From Lachnospiraceae bacterium (GTDB taxonomy: Bacteria; Bacillota; Clostridia; Lachnospirales; Lachnospiraceae), in contig JAILFA010000057.1 in the NCBI GenBank assembly GCA_024687125.1, positions 1-46,117 on the forward strand: 46,117 nt of DNA, written 5' to 3'. The position numbers and the translations under genes are program-made. Below, in pieces: positions 1 through 7,909 of the stretch; position 1 is the stretch's first letter; each line of letters begins with the position of its first letter. The notes beneath the pieces were generated by a model that had not been told where the DNA came from, ran no database searches, and worked only from the letters and a program-made list of their open reading frames with translations.

Positions 1-1211
1 CGGATCCGCTTTTCGAGCATCCCCGCCTGTCCAACGCTGATATGGGATCTTCTGTGTCCCATTTCCCGGTCTGTTTCCCGGTGGATCCGAAGCATATTAA
101 ACTTCGCGAACTGGAAGACGCGCCGCAGCCGAAGTTGCGGAGTGCCGTACCGCATCAGGAGCTGGATCAGAACGATCACATTCCCTGTATCCACGCAGGA
201 CAGGACTGCCTCCATATCCTCGGACGCTTCGCAGCGGCTGACAATGTAGTTCAAATGCCTCAGGACCGCCGCACTGCCCTTTCCATCGTGCAGGATTCGG
301 ACGGCCTCAGCGATATGCCCTGCTGCCATCTCCCGCTCGAAGGCAGCGTAGACGGAACGATTCCCTCTCCCGCGCATGGCATTGACAAGTTCCCGCCCGC
401 GGTCTGTCTTAGGCACATAGTGGATATGATGCAGAAGCCCAGCCCAGTGCTTTTTCTTTTCGTAGCAGGGCCTGACGGAACAGGAATCCGCTGCCAGAAG
501 ATGATCGATCACCAAGGTGACGAACTTCCTGTCCTTGTTCCGCAGATTCAGGTGATTGATCCGGGATTTACGATATTTGGCGTAGCTCAGTTCCTCCACC
601 AGACGGATCACATCCGGCAGCGCCAGAAAGTCCGCGAACGTAAGATCCCTTGTATCGATCAAGAGCTTGACGCAGGTATTTTTGGACGCGACCGCATTGA
701 TCTTCGGATGGTAATCGTTGTAGAAACGGTACACCAGATGATACTGCTCCCTGCTCAGGGGTCTGCTGGAGGCAAGAAGACCGTTCACAAGTTCCCCGAG
801 GACCCGGATGCCTTCCTTTTTACTGACGATGATAAAGTCCAGCGGCGGGAGCTCCTCCTGAAAGATGCTTCGTCCGGCGAATTCCTCAAAGATGGAATGC
901 CCGGCTTCGGAAAAATCCCCTCCCCCGTAAGTGATGCTGTAGTGGAGCAGCTGATCCATCAGCAGTGCCCAGGGCGTTAGCTGGCGCGGCGTCTCCGGGA
1001 ACCCGAGGTAAAAGGGATCCGAGATATTCCTGCCAAGCTGTTCCGCAGCATAGTCGAGGCACCCGTCGAAGACAAGCTCCGCCCCTGAAGTGATACGGAT
1101 ATTCAGCTCGCTGGCGAGCGAAAACAGAGTCTCCAGCGGATACTCCGCCGGGACACCGGTGCTGACGATAACATGCTTCTGAAACAGATAATCCGTATAA
1201 AGCTTGTCCAT
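1..1211 (-). CDS. Uncharacterised large protein, N-terminal part (runs off the left edge)
   Basis: An open frame of about 403 codons runs from an ATG at 1211 to the edge without a stop, so only the N-terminal part is visible. The start has a good ribosome site (GAAGAGG, 7 nt upstream). The protein is soluble-looking, without signal peptide or membrane segments. It is rich in short amphipathic helices and has several aromatic-basic motifs (YHLVYRFYNDYHPKI, KKKHWAGLLHHIHYV). The spacing of leucines and of the W-x(4)-HHIH stretch recalls, weakly, the large MXAN_6230/SCO0854-type proteins found near TerD tellurite/stress genes, but I could not confirm this and no ter gene is visible. The long structured leader (1212-1433) suggests regulation by attenuation. 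The gene is real by length and codon pattern; its function is unknown. Confidence 0.7.
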   Translation of the reverse strand, partial: MDKLYTDYLFQKHVIVSTGVPAEYPLETLFSLASELNIRITSGAELVFDGCLDYAAEQLGRNISDPFYLGFPETPRQLTPWALLMDQLLHYSITYGGGDFSEAGHSIFEEFAGRSIFQEELPPLDFIIVSKKEGIRVLGELVNGLLASSRPLSREQYHLVYRFYNDYHPKINAVASKNTCVKLLIDTRDLTFADFLALPDVIRLVEELSYAKYRKSRINHLNLRNKDRKFVTLVIDHLLAADSCSVRPCYEKKKHWAGLLHHIHYVPKTDRGRELVNAMRGRGNRSVYAAFEREMAAGHIAEAVRILHDGKGSAAVLRHLNYIVSRCEASEDMEAVLSCVDTGNVIVLIQLLMRYGTPQLRLRRVFQFAKFNMLRIHRETDREMGHRRSHISVGQAGMLEKRI

Positions 1212-1457
1212 GGAAAACCTCTTCGCGGGCGTCTGCTGAAAAATACACAGGCATGTCCGCCCGGTCCATGCCTGTGCCTGAAGATAAAAATGCCGGCGAT
1301 ATCGACAGATTCGTTCTCGCCTGACCGACTGGAGCCGCAGGCTGGGCCTGCAGACAACCGGTAGGCTTCATTCGTCCACGTGACAAATCGGGGTTGAAGT
1401 AAACCTGTCTAGCTGCCGGCAGATACTATTGTAACACAGGGGTTGCGGAATACGCAA
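1212..1457 (-). promoter_or_regulatory. Promoter and ~210-nt structured leader with attenuator-like hairpin
   Basis: On the minus strand a candidate promoter has -10 TACAAT (1428-1433) and a weak -35 TTGCGT (1452-1457) with an 18-bp spacer. The leader to the ATG at 1211 contains a GCAGGC/GCCTGC hairpin near 1334-1354. Close to the gene is a perfect 10-bp inverted repeat, CACAGGCATG/CATGCCTGTG (1246-1276), followed on the minus strand by TATTTTT, which looks like an intrinsic terminator placed just before the start codon. That layout fits an attenuator or riboswitch, but I do not recognise the aptamer. Confidence 0.45.
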
Positions 1458-1528
1458 AGTACAATGCACAATTTTGCGAAATATACATGCATTCGCAGAG
1501 TATGCTTCTTCCATATCATTGACTGCAT

Positions 1529-1751
1529 TTGGGCGCAATCAACGTTTTTCGCAATTTTCGCCCTGGTTTCCTTGACTTGCCGGCTTCATTTGGGCGCAAT
1601 CGGGCTTTTTCGCTGTTTACGCCCTGGTTTCCCCCAATTTGCGTGCAAAACCCGGGCTAAATCAGGCCTTTTCCTCTGTTTTCGCCCAAATTTCCTCAAT
1701 TCATCGACTTCACTTGGGCGAAATCAGGCATTTTGTGCTGTTTACGCCCAA
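1529..1751 (+). repeat. Palindromic repeat array A (four units, 61-62 nt period)
   Basis: Four units lie at 1529-1563, 1590-1624, 1652-1687 and 1714-1749. Each is 35-36 nt, opens with (TT)GGGCG or GGGCT and closes with CGCCC(AA), so each can fold as a hairpin with a 7-bp outer stem. The interior is AT-rich with a conserved AATCA...TTTT...CTGTTT core. Spacers of about 26 nt are not unique: they match, in order, the spacers of array B at 6242-6466, so the whole 223-bp block is one duplicated element ending in CGCCCAATTCG. A more degenerate unit may lie at about 1472. The array lies 213 bp upstream of, and in sense with, the nuclease-like gene at 1964. It is not CRISPR, because the spacers are conserved between copies. 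Confidence 0.85.
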
Positions 1752-1963
1752 TTCGCGGGAGGCGGTTTCTCCAGCGTGAGAGTCGCCCCCGTTAAGCCCG
1801 GCTTCCTTTGGCTTAATAATATGATCTGCATCTTTACAACAGCCAGACACTGTGCTATTCTTACCTCACATTTCTGGAAAACACATCTGGATGTTCATCC
1901 GGCTTTTCCATGAATTGTACTTGTAGCACCAAACCGCCAACTGTATAATGAAAGGAGAACCGG

Positions 1964-2908
1964 ATGGGAGAACACGTCAACCCGCACGAGAAAGACAGGC
2001 TGTTCTGTTTTATCTACGGCAGAGAGGAAAACAGAAAATGGACGCTGTCGCTGTATAACGCCGTAAACGGGAGCTCATACAGCGACCCGGATGCCGTGGA
2101 GATTACCACAATGGAAGACGTCATCTATATGGGCATGAAAAATGATGTCTCCTTCATTATCAACAGCGAAATCAGCCTCTACGAGCACCAGAGCAGTTAC
2201 AATCCGAACATGCCCGTCAGACAATTGATGTACCTGGGACGCCAGTACGATAAGTACATCAAGCAAACAGCGCAGAGCATTTATGGGAGTGTTCAGATCA
2301 TTCTGCCGCTCCCGAGATTGATAACATTTTACAATGGAAAAAAGGATGAACCCGATCAGATTCTTAAGCTGAGTGACTCCTTTCCTGCGAGTTCGGACAT
2401 CAGTCAGGCAGATGTATCTGCGCAGGTTCATATGTACAACATCCGGCCGCAGTACAGAAGCCATCTGCTGGATGACTGTAAAACACTTGCCGAGTATTCG
2501 TGGTTCATAGAGGAGATCCGTAAAAATCAGATGACCATGGAGACTATACAGGCTGTTGATATGGCTATCATGGAAATGCCGGACGATTTTGAGATCAAAG
2601 AGTTCCTGCGGGAGCACCAGAGCGAGGTAAAAAACATGTGCATCACGGAATACGATGAAAAAGAGACTATGGATCTGTTTTATCGGGATGGCATGGAGGA
2701 GGGTGAACTCAAAGCTCTACTTCGCCTGGTCTGCCGAAAACTTCGAAAAGGGAAATCTGTTCTCCAGATCGCAGACGAAATGGAAGAAGATTCAGCCCGT
2801 GTCCAGAAAATCTGTGATGCCCTCGCTGAATTCGCTCCCGAATATGATGAAGAAATGGTTTTTTCTGCCATTCAAAAGACACGCCGCCAGCGAACAATGC
2901 CATTCTGA
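1964..2908 (+). CDS. Rpn-type PD-(D/E)XK nuclease / putative transposase
   Basis: The 314-aa protein starts at an ATG preceded by AAAGGAG. It resembles the Rpn/PD-(D/E)XK 'recombination-promoting nuclease, putative transposase' proteins common in Lachnospiraceae. Near residues 55-85 it has the core KNDVSFII (acidic metal ligand) followed by LYEHQSSYNPNMPVRQ (the E-x-Q version of the catalytic E-x-K), then a PLPRLITFYNG strand-loop. The C-terminal half (about 200-314) is helical and charged (DGMEEGELKALLRLVCRK), as in relatives with a helix-turn-helix-like tail. E. coli Rpn proteins are reported to be DNA endonucleases that promote recombination; whether this one moves DNA is unknown. Repeat array A lies upstream and a bidirectional terminator downstream. 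A second, divergent family member lies at 5214. Confidence 0.85.
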   Translation: MGEHVNPHEKDRLFCFIYGREENRKWTLSLYNAVNGSSYSDPDAVEITTMEDVIYMGMKNDVSFIINSEISLYEHQSSYNPNMPVRQLMYLGRQYDKYIKQTAQSIYGSVQIILPLPRLITFYNGKKDEPDQILKLSDSFPASSDISQADVSAQVHMYNIRPQYRSHLLDDCKTLAEYSWFIEEIRKNQMTMETIQAVDMAIMEMPDDFEIKEFLREHQSEVKNMCITEYDEKETMDLFYRDGMEEGELKALLRLVCRKLRKGKSVLQIADEMEEDSARVQKICDALAEFAPEYDEEMVFSAIQKTRRQRTMPF

Positions 2909-2932
2909 TCTTCAAGGCTGATCTTCAAGGCT
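2907..2932 (+). repeat. 13-bp tandem duplication at a gene's 3' end
   Basis: The stop codon of the Rpn-type gene begins a directly repeated 13-mer (TGATCTTCAAGGC, twice in a row). It is probably a small slippage duplication and does not alter the protein. Confidence 0.7.
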
Positions 2933-2965
2933 GCTTTTCAGCCTTCATTCAAAAATCTAAAGGTG

Positions 2966-3003
2966 AAAGAGCCGGTCCCGAATGGGGCCGGCTCTTTGTT
3001 TTG
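2966..3003. terminator. Bidirectional intrinsic terminator
   Basis: AGAGCCGGTCCC / GGGGCCGGCTCT form a strong GC stem with a short loop. It is followed by TTTGTTTT on the plus strand and TTCACCTTT on the minus strand. It lies between the convergent genes ending at 2908 (+) and 3049 (-) and can serve both. Confidence 0.85.
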
Positions 3004-3048
3004 CACTTTGCGGGTCAGACGCGCAGCTGATCAGATGAGCAGAAGTGA

Positions 3049-4788
3049 TCAGTTGTACTTAGTAAGTTTGACGTTCAGACCACTCTGTTTCATCAGCTCC
3101 GCGGTCCTGAGCGGTCCTGCGACGCCGCCGGGCTCGTTATTCATTTTTTCCTTGAACGCTTTGTATTCCTCTGAGTATTGCTGCATCGCAGGGAGTTCCA
3201 GACTATATGCGCCTCCTTCATGACTGAACGTAAGAATCGGATCATCATCATTCCCCATAGCACTTCTCATCGCATCATCCATGCCAGACGCGTTCAACGC
3301 CGGATCGTTTCCGAGACCGATGATATTAGGGTTCTGACGTCCCCACTCGTCAAGTGCTTTTTCCATCGCTTGATCATTCCCTCGGTATTTATCATATATA
3401 TCCTTTACCGCTTTATGTCTATCATTGGCTGCCTGGAACAGCTTAGTCGCTGTTTTATCAGCTTTTTCCTGAAGCTCTTTTATCGCCGCCTTTTCCTGCG
3501 TACTCTTGGGAGATTCCCCTTCGGTGCGGACAAGACCGTAGGCCGCACCGCCTTCGCTGACCGCAAACGATACGGTGCCGGGATTGCTGTCCTTATCCTG
3601 CAGGATCTGCGTCTCACCGCCGGAAGAAACCTTGGCTACGACGTAAGTGCTGCCCTCTGTGTGGAATTTCTCAGGTACGCCGACGGTCATGTCTGCGGAG
3701 CCCTTCTGAGAAGCTGCCTCCTGCGCAGCATAGGCAGCGTCCATAGCCAGAACATTCAGGTGCTGTTCTGCTGTATCGAAATCACCAAGCCCGTACTTTT
3801 CAAAGACCGCATCCCTTGCGGCATCATAAGCGTCTCGCGTATCAAAACTGTCAGGATCCAGCTTATCCGCTTCCTTAAGTGCATCATTCATTTTTGCCAG
3901 GAAGGTCTGCTCGTCGGGCTTATCACTCACATAATCCGCCAAATCGTCATCAAAGCCCTCACCGGTCGGTATCAGACTGCCAATACCGTCTTCATCATTG
4001 ACCAGTTTCTTTACAATGAGTTTTAGTGCCGGATTTGCTTTAGGTCTGGAATCCGGCGTCTTTTTGAGATTGACCTCGACCACGGGGCCGAGTTCTCCGC
4101 CAACGGACTTTGCAGCAGCTTCCATGCTCTGCATCGCCTGCGGGCTGTTCCCCTTGGTCACATCCCAGGTCTCCACGCGCAGGCTCTGGCCTTCCTGGAG
4201 GCCGAAGTTCTCCGCCAGCTGCTCCTTCGAGGTCGTGATGACTGAACCGTCCACGCTCACGGCCGTGTATGCACCATCTACCGTGGACTTCACTTCCTGT
4301 CCGCCTACTGTCACCTTGGACTGCGCGTCGGATAACGCCTTTTGCGCCTCCTGATACTCCTGCTGCTCGTTCGCCGACTTCTCACGCCCGATCTCCTCCG
4401 CGGTCTTCTCACGGACATTCGGCGTCTGTTTTACTTCCTCTTCCTTTTTTTCTTCGCCCGAGGAGGACTGTTTCACTTCGGCGGTGGTCACGGTAGAAGG
4501 TGTGGATGGAGTGGACGGAGTGGATGAAAGTGTCGTACCACACCAATCGCACACTCCAAAAGGAGCTATAGCATCTTCATGCGGTGGGCATGTATGAGAT
4601 GATGGTGAAGTGCTAATAGACGCATTGCAAAGATCACATATGCCATCGTTATTGGCATCTGTGTGGTTTCCTGTTGATGCGCATTCGGGTGCCGCCTTCA
4701 CCCCCATCGCGTTCCCCGGCAGCAGTGTCGCGCCGATCACCGTCGCCATCAGCAAAGCCAATGCTTTCATCTTCTTTTTCTTCTGCAT
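3049..4788 (-). CDS. Secreted protein of unknown function with CxxC motifs and coiled regions
   Basis: The start is placed at the ATG at 4788 because a perfect AAAGGAGG lies 6 nt upstream; a longer in-frame reading to 4881 lacks one. The 579-aa product begins with a signal peptide (MQKKKKMKALALLMATVIG, cleavage near VKA-APE). Two Cys/His motifs follow (about 30-85: HTDANNDGICDLC, then HTCPPH...CDWC), which look like a calcium/zinc-type repeat seen in secreted Firmicute proteins. After that come a Ser/Thr/Pro linker and a long alanine- and glutamate-rich, helix-forming body. There is no sortase motif, no C-terminal membrane anchor and no recognised catalytic domain. Three LytTR-type operator repeats lie directly upstream of its promoter, so it is probably switched on by a LytTR response regulator. 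Confidence 0.8.
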   Translation of the reverse strand: MQKKKKMKALALLMATVIGATLLPGNAMGVKAAPECASTGNHTDANNDGICDLCNASISTSPSSHTCPPHEDAIAPFGVCDWCGTTLSSTPSTPSTPSTVTTAEVKQSSSGEEKKEEEVKQTPNVREKTAEEIGREKSANEQQEYQEAQKALSDAQSKVTVGGQEVKSTVDGAYTAVSVDGSVITTSKEQLAENFGLQEGQSLRVETWDVTKGNSPQAMQSMEAAAKSVGGELGPVVEVNLKKTPDSRPKANPALKLIVKKLVNDEDGIGSLIPTGEGFDDDLADYVSDKPDEQTFLAKMNDALKEADKLDPDSFDTRDAYDAARDAVFEKYGLGDFDTAEQHLNVLAMDAAYAAQEAASQKGSADMTVGVPEKFHTEGSTYVVAKVSSGGETQILQDKDSNPGTVSFAVSEGGAAYGLVRTEGESPKSTQEKAAIKELQEKADKTATKLFQAANDRHKAVKDIYDKYRGNDQAMEKALDEWGRQNPNIIGLGNDPALNASGMDDAMRSAMGNDDDPILTFSHEGGAYSLELPAMQQYSEEYKAFKEKMNNEPGGVAGPLRTAELMKQSGLNVKLTKYN

Positions 4789-4871
4789 ACGAACCTCCTT
4801 TTTCTGTTGCATTCTTTCAGCTGTCACATTTGCACGCAAGTAACGATGAACGCGTTCAAACAGTTTGGCGC

Positions 4872-4900
4872 ATGGTATCACAATCGATATTCCAATTCAA
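4872..4900 (-). promoter_or_regulatory. Promoter of the secreted-protein gene
   Basis: On the minus strand, -35 TTGAAT (4895-4900) and -10 TACCAT (4872-4877) have a 17-bp spacer. The -10 is weak, which fits a promoter that depends on an activator bound at the repeats immediately upstream. The 5' leader is about 75 nt. Confidence 0.55.
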
Positions 4901-4906
4901 GCGTTT

Positions 4907-4961
4907 ATGTCTAAACGGTCGGTTTCGATGTCTAAACGGTCATTTTCGTGTTTAAACGGTC
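4907..4961 (-). promoter_or_regulatory. Three direct repeats matching the LytTR-regulator consensus, 21-bp period
   Basis: On the minus strand GACCGTTTAGACAT occurs at 4907-4920 and 4928-4941, and GACCGTTTAAACA at 4949-4961. The 9-mer ACCGTTTAG fits the published LytTR/AlgR half-site pattern (W-M-M-GTT-N-R-K) at every position, and the third copy differs in one. The exact 21-bp period puts all sites on one face of the helix, as in AgrA/ComE/PlnC-type promoters. The nearest repeat ends 6 bp before the -35 of the secreted-protein gene. Confidence 0.7.
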
Positions 4962-5023
4962 AAAACAAATTTCCGTTTTCCTCTTGACATTTTCCAAAAA
5001 CATGATCCAACCAGAACCGCTTC

Positions 5024-5051
5024 TTGACTTTTTCACGGATTATGTTATCCT
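5024..5051 (+). promoter_or_regulatory. Candidate promoter for the second nuclease-like gene
   Basis: TTGACT (5024-5029) and TATCCT (5046-5051) have a 16-bp spacer, giving a leader of about 160 nt before the ATG at 5214. Nothing else was recognised in the leader. Confidence 0.5.
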
Positions 5052-5213
5052 TTCCCTGCATCCATTCCGGATGCGGCGGAGATGCTTCTGCATTTCCTGA
5101 TCTTCCATCTTTTTGTTACATGTCCGTTCGCGCGGCATCTGTGCGTTTCTTCTTTTCGTCAGGCGTCCGCGGACAGGCAGAACCCGCAGCACGCTTTGAG
5201 GAAAGGAGCGCCT

Positions 5214-6155
5214 ATGAACGAAAACAGCAGCATTTTGAACACACAGAACACCACGATCACACTGGAGGAGGCGCGGAAATCTGTTTATCAGATGAACCTG
5301 ATCGACGATTTCCTGCTGACCTGCCTGCTCACAGACGAAGAAAGCGGAAAGGAAGCTGCGCGCATCATCCTCTCCGCCCTGCTGAATCGCAACATCCGTG
5401 TGGTAGATGTTACGTCGCAGAAAGTGTTTAACGGCATCCATAAAGACATGCGGGGGATCCGGCTCGATGCCTATATCCATGCTGCGGAAGAGGATCATAC
5501 GGAAAACGCGGATATTTACAACATCGAGGCAGAGACAAGATATGCCGACAAACGGATCCTCCCCCAGCGGAGCAGGTACTATTCTTCGCTGATCGATGTC
5601 CATCATCTGAAGACAGGCACCGTCTTTGACAATCTTCCGAAACTCGTCATCATCATGATCCTGTCCTATGATCCGTTTGATGCCGGCGATCTGTACTATG
5701 AGGCTTCGACAAAGCTCATCACGCATCCGAAGATCCCCTACGATGATGGGATCCGCAGGCTGTACTTCTATACTGACGGAAACTGCAATATTCCCGAGGC
5801 GGAAGGTGGCAGCAGGATCTCGGATATGATAAGATATATCCAGAACAGCCATGAAGAAAGCGTCATCAATCCAGACATTCGTGACTTGGACAACATCGTG
5901 TCCAGAGTCCGCCAGCGGGAGGAGGTGTCGATCAAGTATATGCAGTCATGGGAGAGAGAAGCAATTCTGGTCAAAGAAACAACAGAGAGAGTCAGAGCCG
6001 AGGTGACGGACAACGATGCCCATATCTATGTGAGGGGGATGCGCAAAAGAGGTGCCTCGGACGCAGAGATCGCGCAGGATCTTGTGGAGGAATTCGGTCT
6101 TTCTGATGAAAAGGCTCACCAGCTCCTCGAAGAGCCTGCTGCACCGGTGCACTGA
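5214..6155 (+). CDS. PD-(D/E)XK nuclease family transposase-like protein
   Basis: The ATG at 5214 is chosen over an upstream in-frame ATG (5082) because GAAAGGAG lies just before it; this gives 313 aa. The protein has the arrangement of the PDDEXK_2 'nuclease family transposase' group: an N-terminal NLIDDFLLTCLL helix, GIRLDAYIHA with the metal-binding Asp (about residue 85), and YNIEAETRY carrying the catalytic Glu (about 107), where relatives usually read IEMQ. DKRILPQRSRYY and LPKLVIIMILSYDPF follow. The last 80 residues are helical, with a short helix-turn-helix-like segment (RKRGASDAEIAQDLVEEFG). Array B lies immediately downstream, followed by a fragment homologous to codons near 195-220 of this gene, which suggests local duplication and decay. 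Confidence 0.85.
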   Translation: MNENSSILNTQNTTITLEEARKSVYQMNLIDDFLLTCLLTDEESGKEAARIILSALLNRNIRVVDVTSQKVFNGIHKDMRGIRLDAYIHAAEEDHTENADIYNIEAETRYADKRILPQRSRYYSSLIDVHHLKTGTVFDNLPKLVIIMILSYDPFDAGDLYYEASTKLITHPKIPYDDGIRRLYFYTDGNCNIPEAEGGSRISDMIRYIQNSHEESVINPDIRDLDNIVSRVRQREEVSIKYMQSWEREAILVKETTERVRAEVTDNDAHIYVRGMRKRGASDAEIAQDLVEEFGLSDEKAHQLLEEPAAPVH

Positions 6156-6241
6156 AATCCCGTCAGATCCTCATTATCAATTATCAGGAGAAAGGTGCGT
6201 GTTCGGCGATTTTGCTTATCTTGCTCTCTCGTACAATACAT

Positions 6242-6466
6242 TTGGGCTAAATCAAGACTTTTATGCTGTTTACGCCCATGCCCCCTCAGCTCATCGGCTT
6301 CATTTGGGCGCAATCAAGGCTTTTGCGCTGCTTACGCCCAGGTTCCCCTCAATTTTCAGGCAAAGCGTGGGCGAAATCAGAACATTTGTGCTGTTTACGC
6401 CCAAACTTCCTCCGTTCGTCGACTTCACTTGGGCGAAATCAGGCATTTTCTTCTGTTTGCGCCCAA
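6242..6466 (+). repeat. Palindromic repeat array B (paralogue of array A)
   Basis: Units lie at 6242-6277, 6304-6339, 6367-6402 and 6429-6464, 36 nt each with a 62-63 nt period. Outer arms are TTGGGC(G/T) and CGCCCA(A). Unit order and spacer order match array A; the last unit with its preceding spacer (ending GTCGACTTCAC here, ATCGACTTCAC in A) is almost identical in both. Flanking sequence outside TTGGGC...CCCAATTCG is not shared, so the element has sharp ends. It lies between a nuclease-like gene and a nuclease-gene fragment. Confidence 0.85.
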
Positions 6467-6508
6467 TTCGTTCGCACTGGATCAGCTGTGATGGTTGTCA
6501 GCCATTCT

Positions 6509-6589
6509 CAATATTCCTGAGTCGAAAGATGGCGGCTGGATCTCGGATATGGTAAGATAAATCCGAAACTGTCATGAAGAAAGCGTCAT
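6509..6589 (+). pseudogene. 81-bp remnant of a PD-(D/E)XK nuclease-like gene
   Basis: This stretch aligns without gaps to 5786-5866 inside the intact gene at 5214-6155. It shares the runs GGATCTCGGATATG and CATGAAGAAAGCGTCAT. In the matching frame a TAT codon has become TAA, so it cannot encode the domain. It starts 43 bp after array B. Confidence 0.85.
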
Positions 6590-6618
6590 TTTTATAACCA
6601 CGCAAAAAAGGGGGACCC

Positions 6619-7803
6619 ATGCAATACAGAAAAAATGAGAAAACCGGTGACGAACTCTCCGTACTCGGCTACGGATGCATGCGCTACACCAGAAAGATGG
6701 GATCGATCGACCGCGAAAAGGCCGACCGCGAGATGCTGCTCGCGCTGGACAAGGGCGTCAACTACTTCGACACCGCCTATGCCTATCCCGGGAGTGAGGA
6801 ATATCTCGGATACTTCATGGAGAAATATCAGTGCCGGGACAGGATGAAGCTCGCCACCAAGCTGCCGCAGTACAAAGTCAAAAAACGCGAGGATATCGAA
6901 GGCTTCTTTTCTGAAGAGCTTTCGCGCCTGCGTACCGACCACATCGACTATTATCTCCTGCACATGCTCAATGATGTGAACAGTTTTAACCGCCTCTCCG
7001 ATCTCGGGATCCGGGAATGGCTCCTGGATAAAAAGAAAAACGGCGTGATTCGGAGCATCGGCTTTTCCTTTCACGGCGGCACTGAGGCATTCAAGCAGCT
7101 CATCGACGCATGGGACTGGGACTTCTGCCAGATCCAGTTCAACTATATGGACGAGCACTCGCAGGCGGGCATCGAGGGACTGACCTATGCCTCCTCCAAA
7201 GGGCTACCCGTCATCATTATGGAGCCTCTGCGCGGCGGACGCCTTGCCACAGGACTTCCCGAAAAAGCGCGAAAGCTCTTCGAAGACGAAATGCCGGAGA
7301 AGCGCTCTCCCGCTTCCTGGGGACTGCGGTGGATCTGGAACCACCCAGAAGTCACAGTCGTCCTCTCCGGGATGAACGACGTGCAGCAGGTCGAGGATAA
7401 CTGTGCGACCGCTTCGGAAAGCACCCCCGGCTGTCTTTCTACCGAGGAACTCGCCGTCTACGACCGGGTCCTCAAGGCAATCCATGAAAAGATCAAGGTC
7501 GGCTGCACCGGATGCGGCTACTGCCAGCCCTGCCCCAAGGGCGTCGACATCCCCACCTGCTTTTCCACCTATAACGCCAGCTATGCCGACAGCTACTTCA
7601 ACGCACTCCGCGAGTACTTCATGTGCACGACCCTGCGTCAGAAACGTTCAAACGCGAGCCTTTGCGTCAAATGCGGAAAATGCGAGCAGGTCTGCCCGCA
7701 GCACATTTCGATCCGTGAGGAACTTGTCAGAGTGAAGAAGCGCTTTGAATCGCCGCTCTTCAAGATCGGCGCGGCGGGGTCAAAGCTGATCATGAAATAT
7801 TGA
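6619..7803 (+). CDS. Aldo/keto reductase with C-terminal 4Fe-4S ferredoxin domain
   Basis: The 394-aa product starts at an ATG preceded by a GGGGG-type ribosome site. Residues 1-290 form an aldo/keto reductase barrel: LGYGCMR at the start, GVNYFDTAYAYPGSE with the catalytic Asp and Tyr, KLATKLP with the Lys, HIDYYLLHML, and IRSIGFSFHGG. The C-terminal 100 residues carry two cysteine clusters, CTGCGYCQPCPKGVDIP and CVKCGKCEQVCPQ, typical of 4Fe-4S binding. Such fused enzymes are widespread in anaerobes and are thought to couple NAD(P)H and ferredoxin-type redox chemistry; the substrate is unknown. The gene stands alone between repeat element B and a convergent terminator. Confidence 0.9.
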   Translation: MQYRKNEKTGDELSVLGYGCMRYTRKMGSIDREKADREMLLALDKGVNYFDTAYAYPGSEEYLGYFMEKYQCRDRMKLATKLPQYKVKKREDIEGFFSEELSRLRTDHIDYYLLHMLNDVNSFNRLSDLGIREWLLDKKKNGVIRSIGFSFHGGTEAFKQLIDAWDWDFCQIQFNYMDEHSQAGIEGLTYASSKGLPVIIMEPLRGGRLATGLPEKARKLFEDEMPEKRSPASWGLRWIWNHPEVTVVLSGMNDVQQVEDNCATASESTPGCLSTEELAVYDRVLKAIHEKIKVGCTGCGYCQPCPKGVDIPTCFSTYNASYADSYFNALREYFMCTTLRQKRSNASLCVKCGKCEQVCPQHISIREELVRVKKRFESPLFKIGAAGSKLIMKY

Positions 7804-7857
7804 TCGCTATTTCGACCGGATAAAATCGCAATATCGCATGCGCGCATTCCGCATAAA

Positions 7858-7887
7858 AAGACCGCTGCCCGAATGAGCAGCGGTCTT
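7858..7887. terminator. Bidirectional intrinsic terminator
   Basis: AAGACCGCTGC and GCAGCGGTCTT pair across a short loop. T-rich tracts follow on the plus strand (CTTTTC) and A-rich sequence precedes it (T-rich on minus). It separates the convergent genes ending at 7803 and 7910. Confidence 0.85.
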
Positions 7888-7909
7888 CTTTTCTTTGTCT
7901 GATTGACCC

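Noticed and set aside
42-980. 312-codon open frame on the plus strand
   Set aside because: It is the antisense shadow of the minus-strand gene <1-1211, which has a good ribosome site, a promoter and a more protein-like composition.
1529-1751. CRISPR array
   Set aside because: Units are internally palindromic and divergent, spacers are conserved between the two copies, and no cas gene is present.
1443-1913. 156-codon frame through repeat array A (and similar frames at 6195-6555 through array B)
   Set aside because: The frame merely reads through the palindromic units, giving repeated GRNQ/CAVYAQ-like strings; no ribosome site and no protein family.
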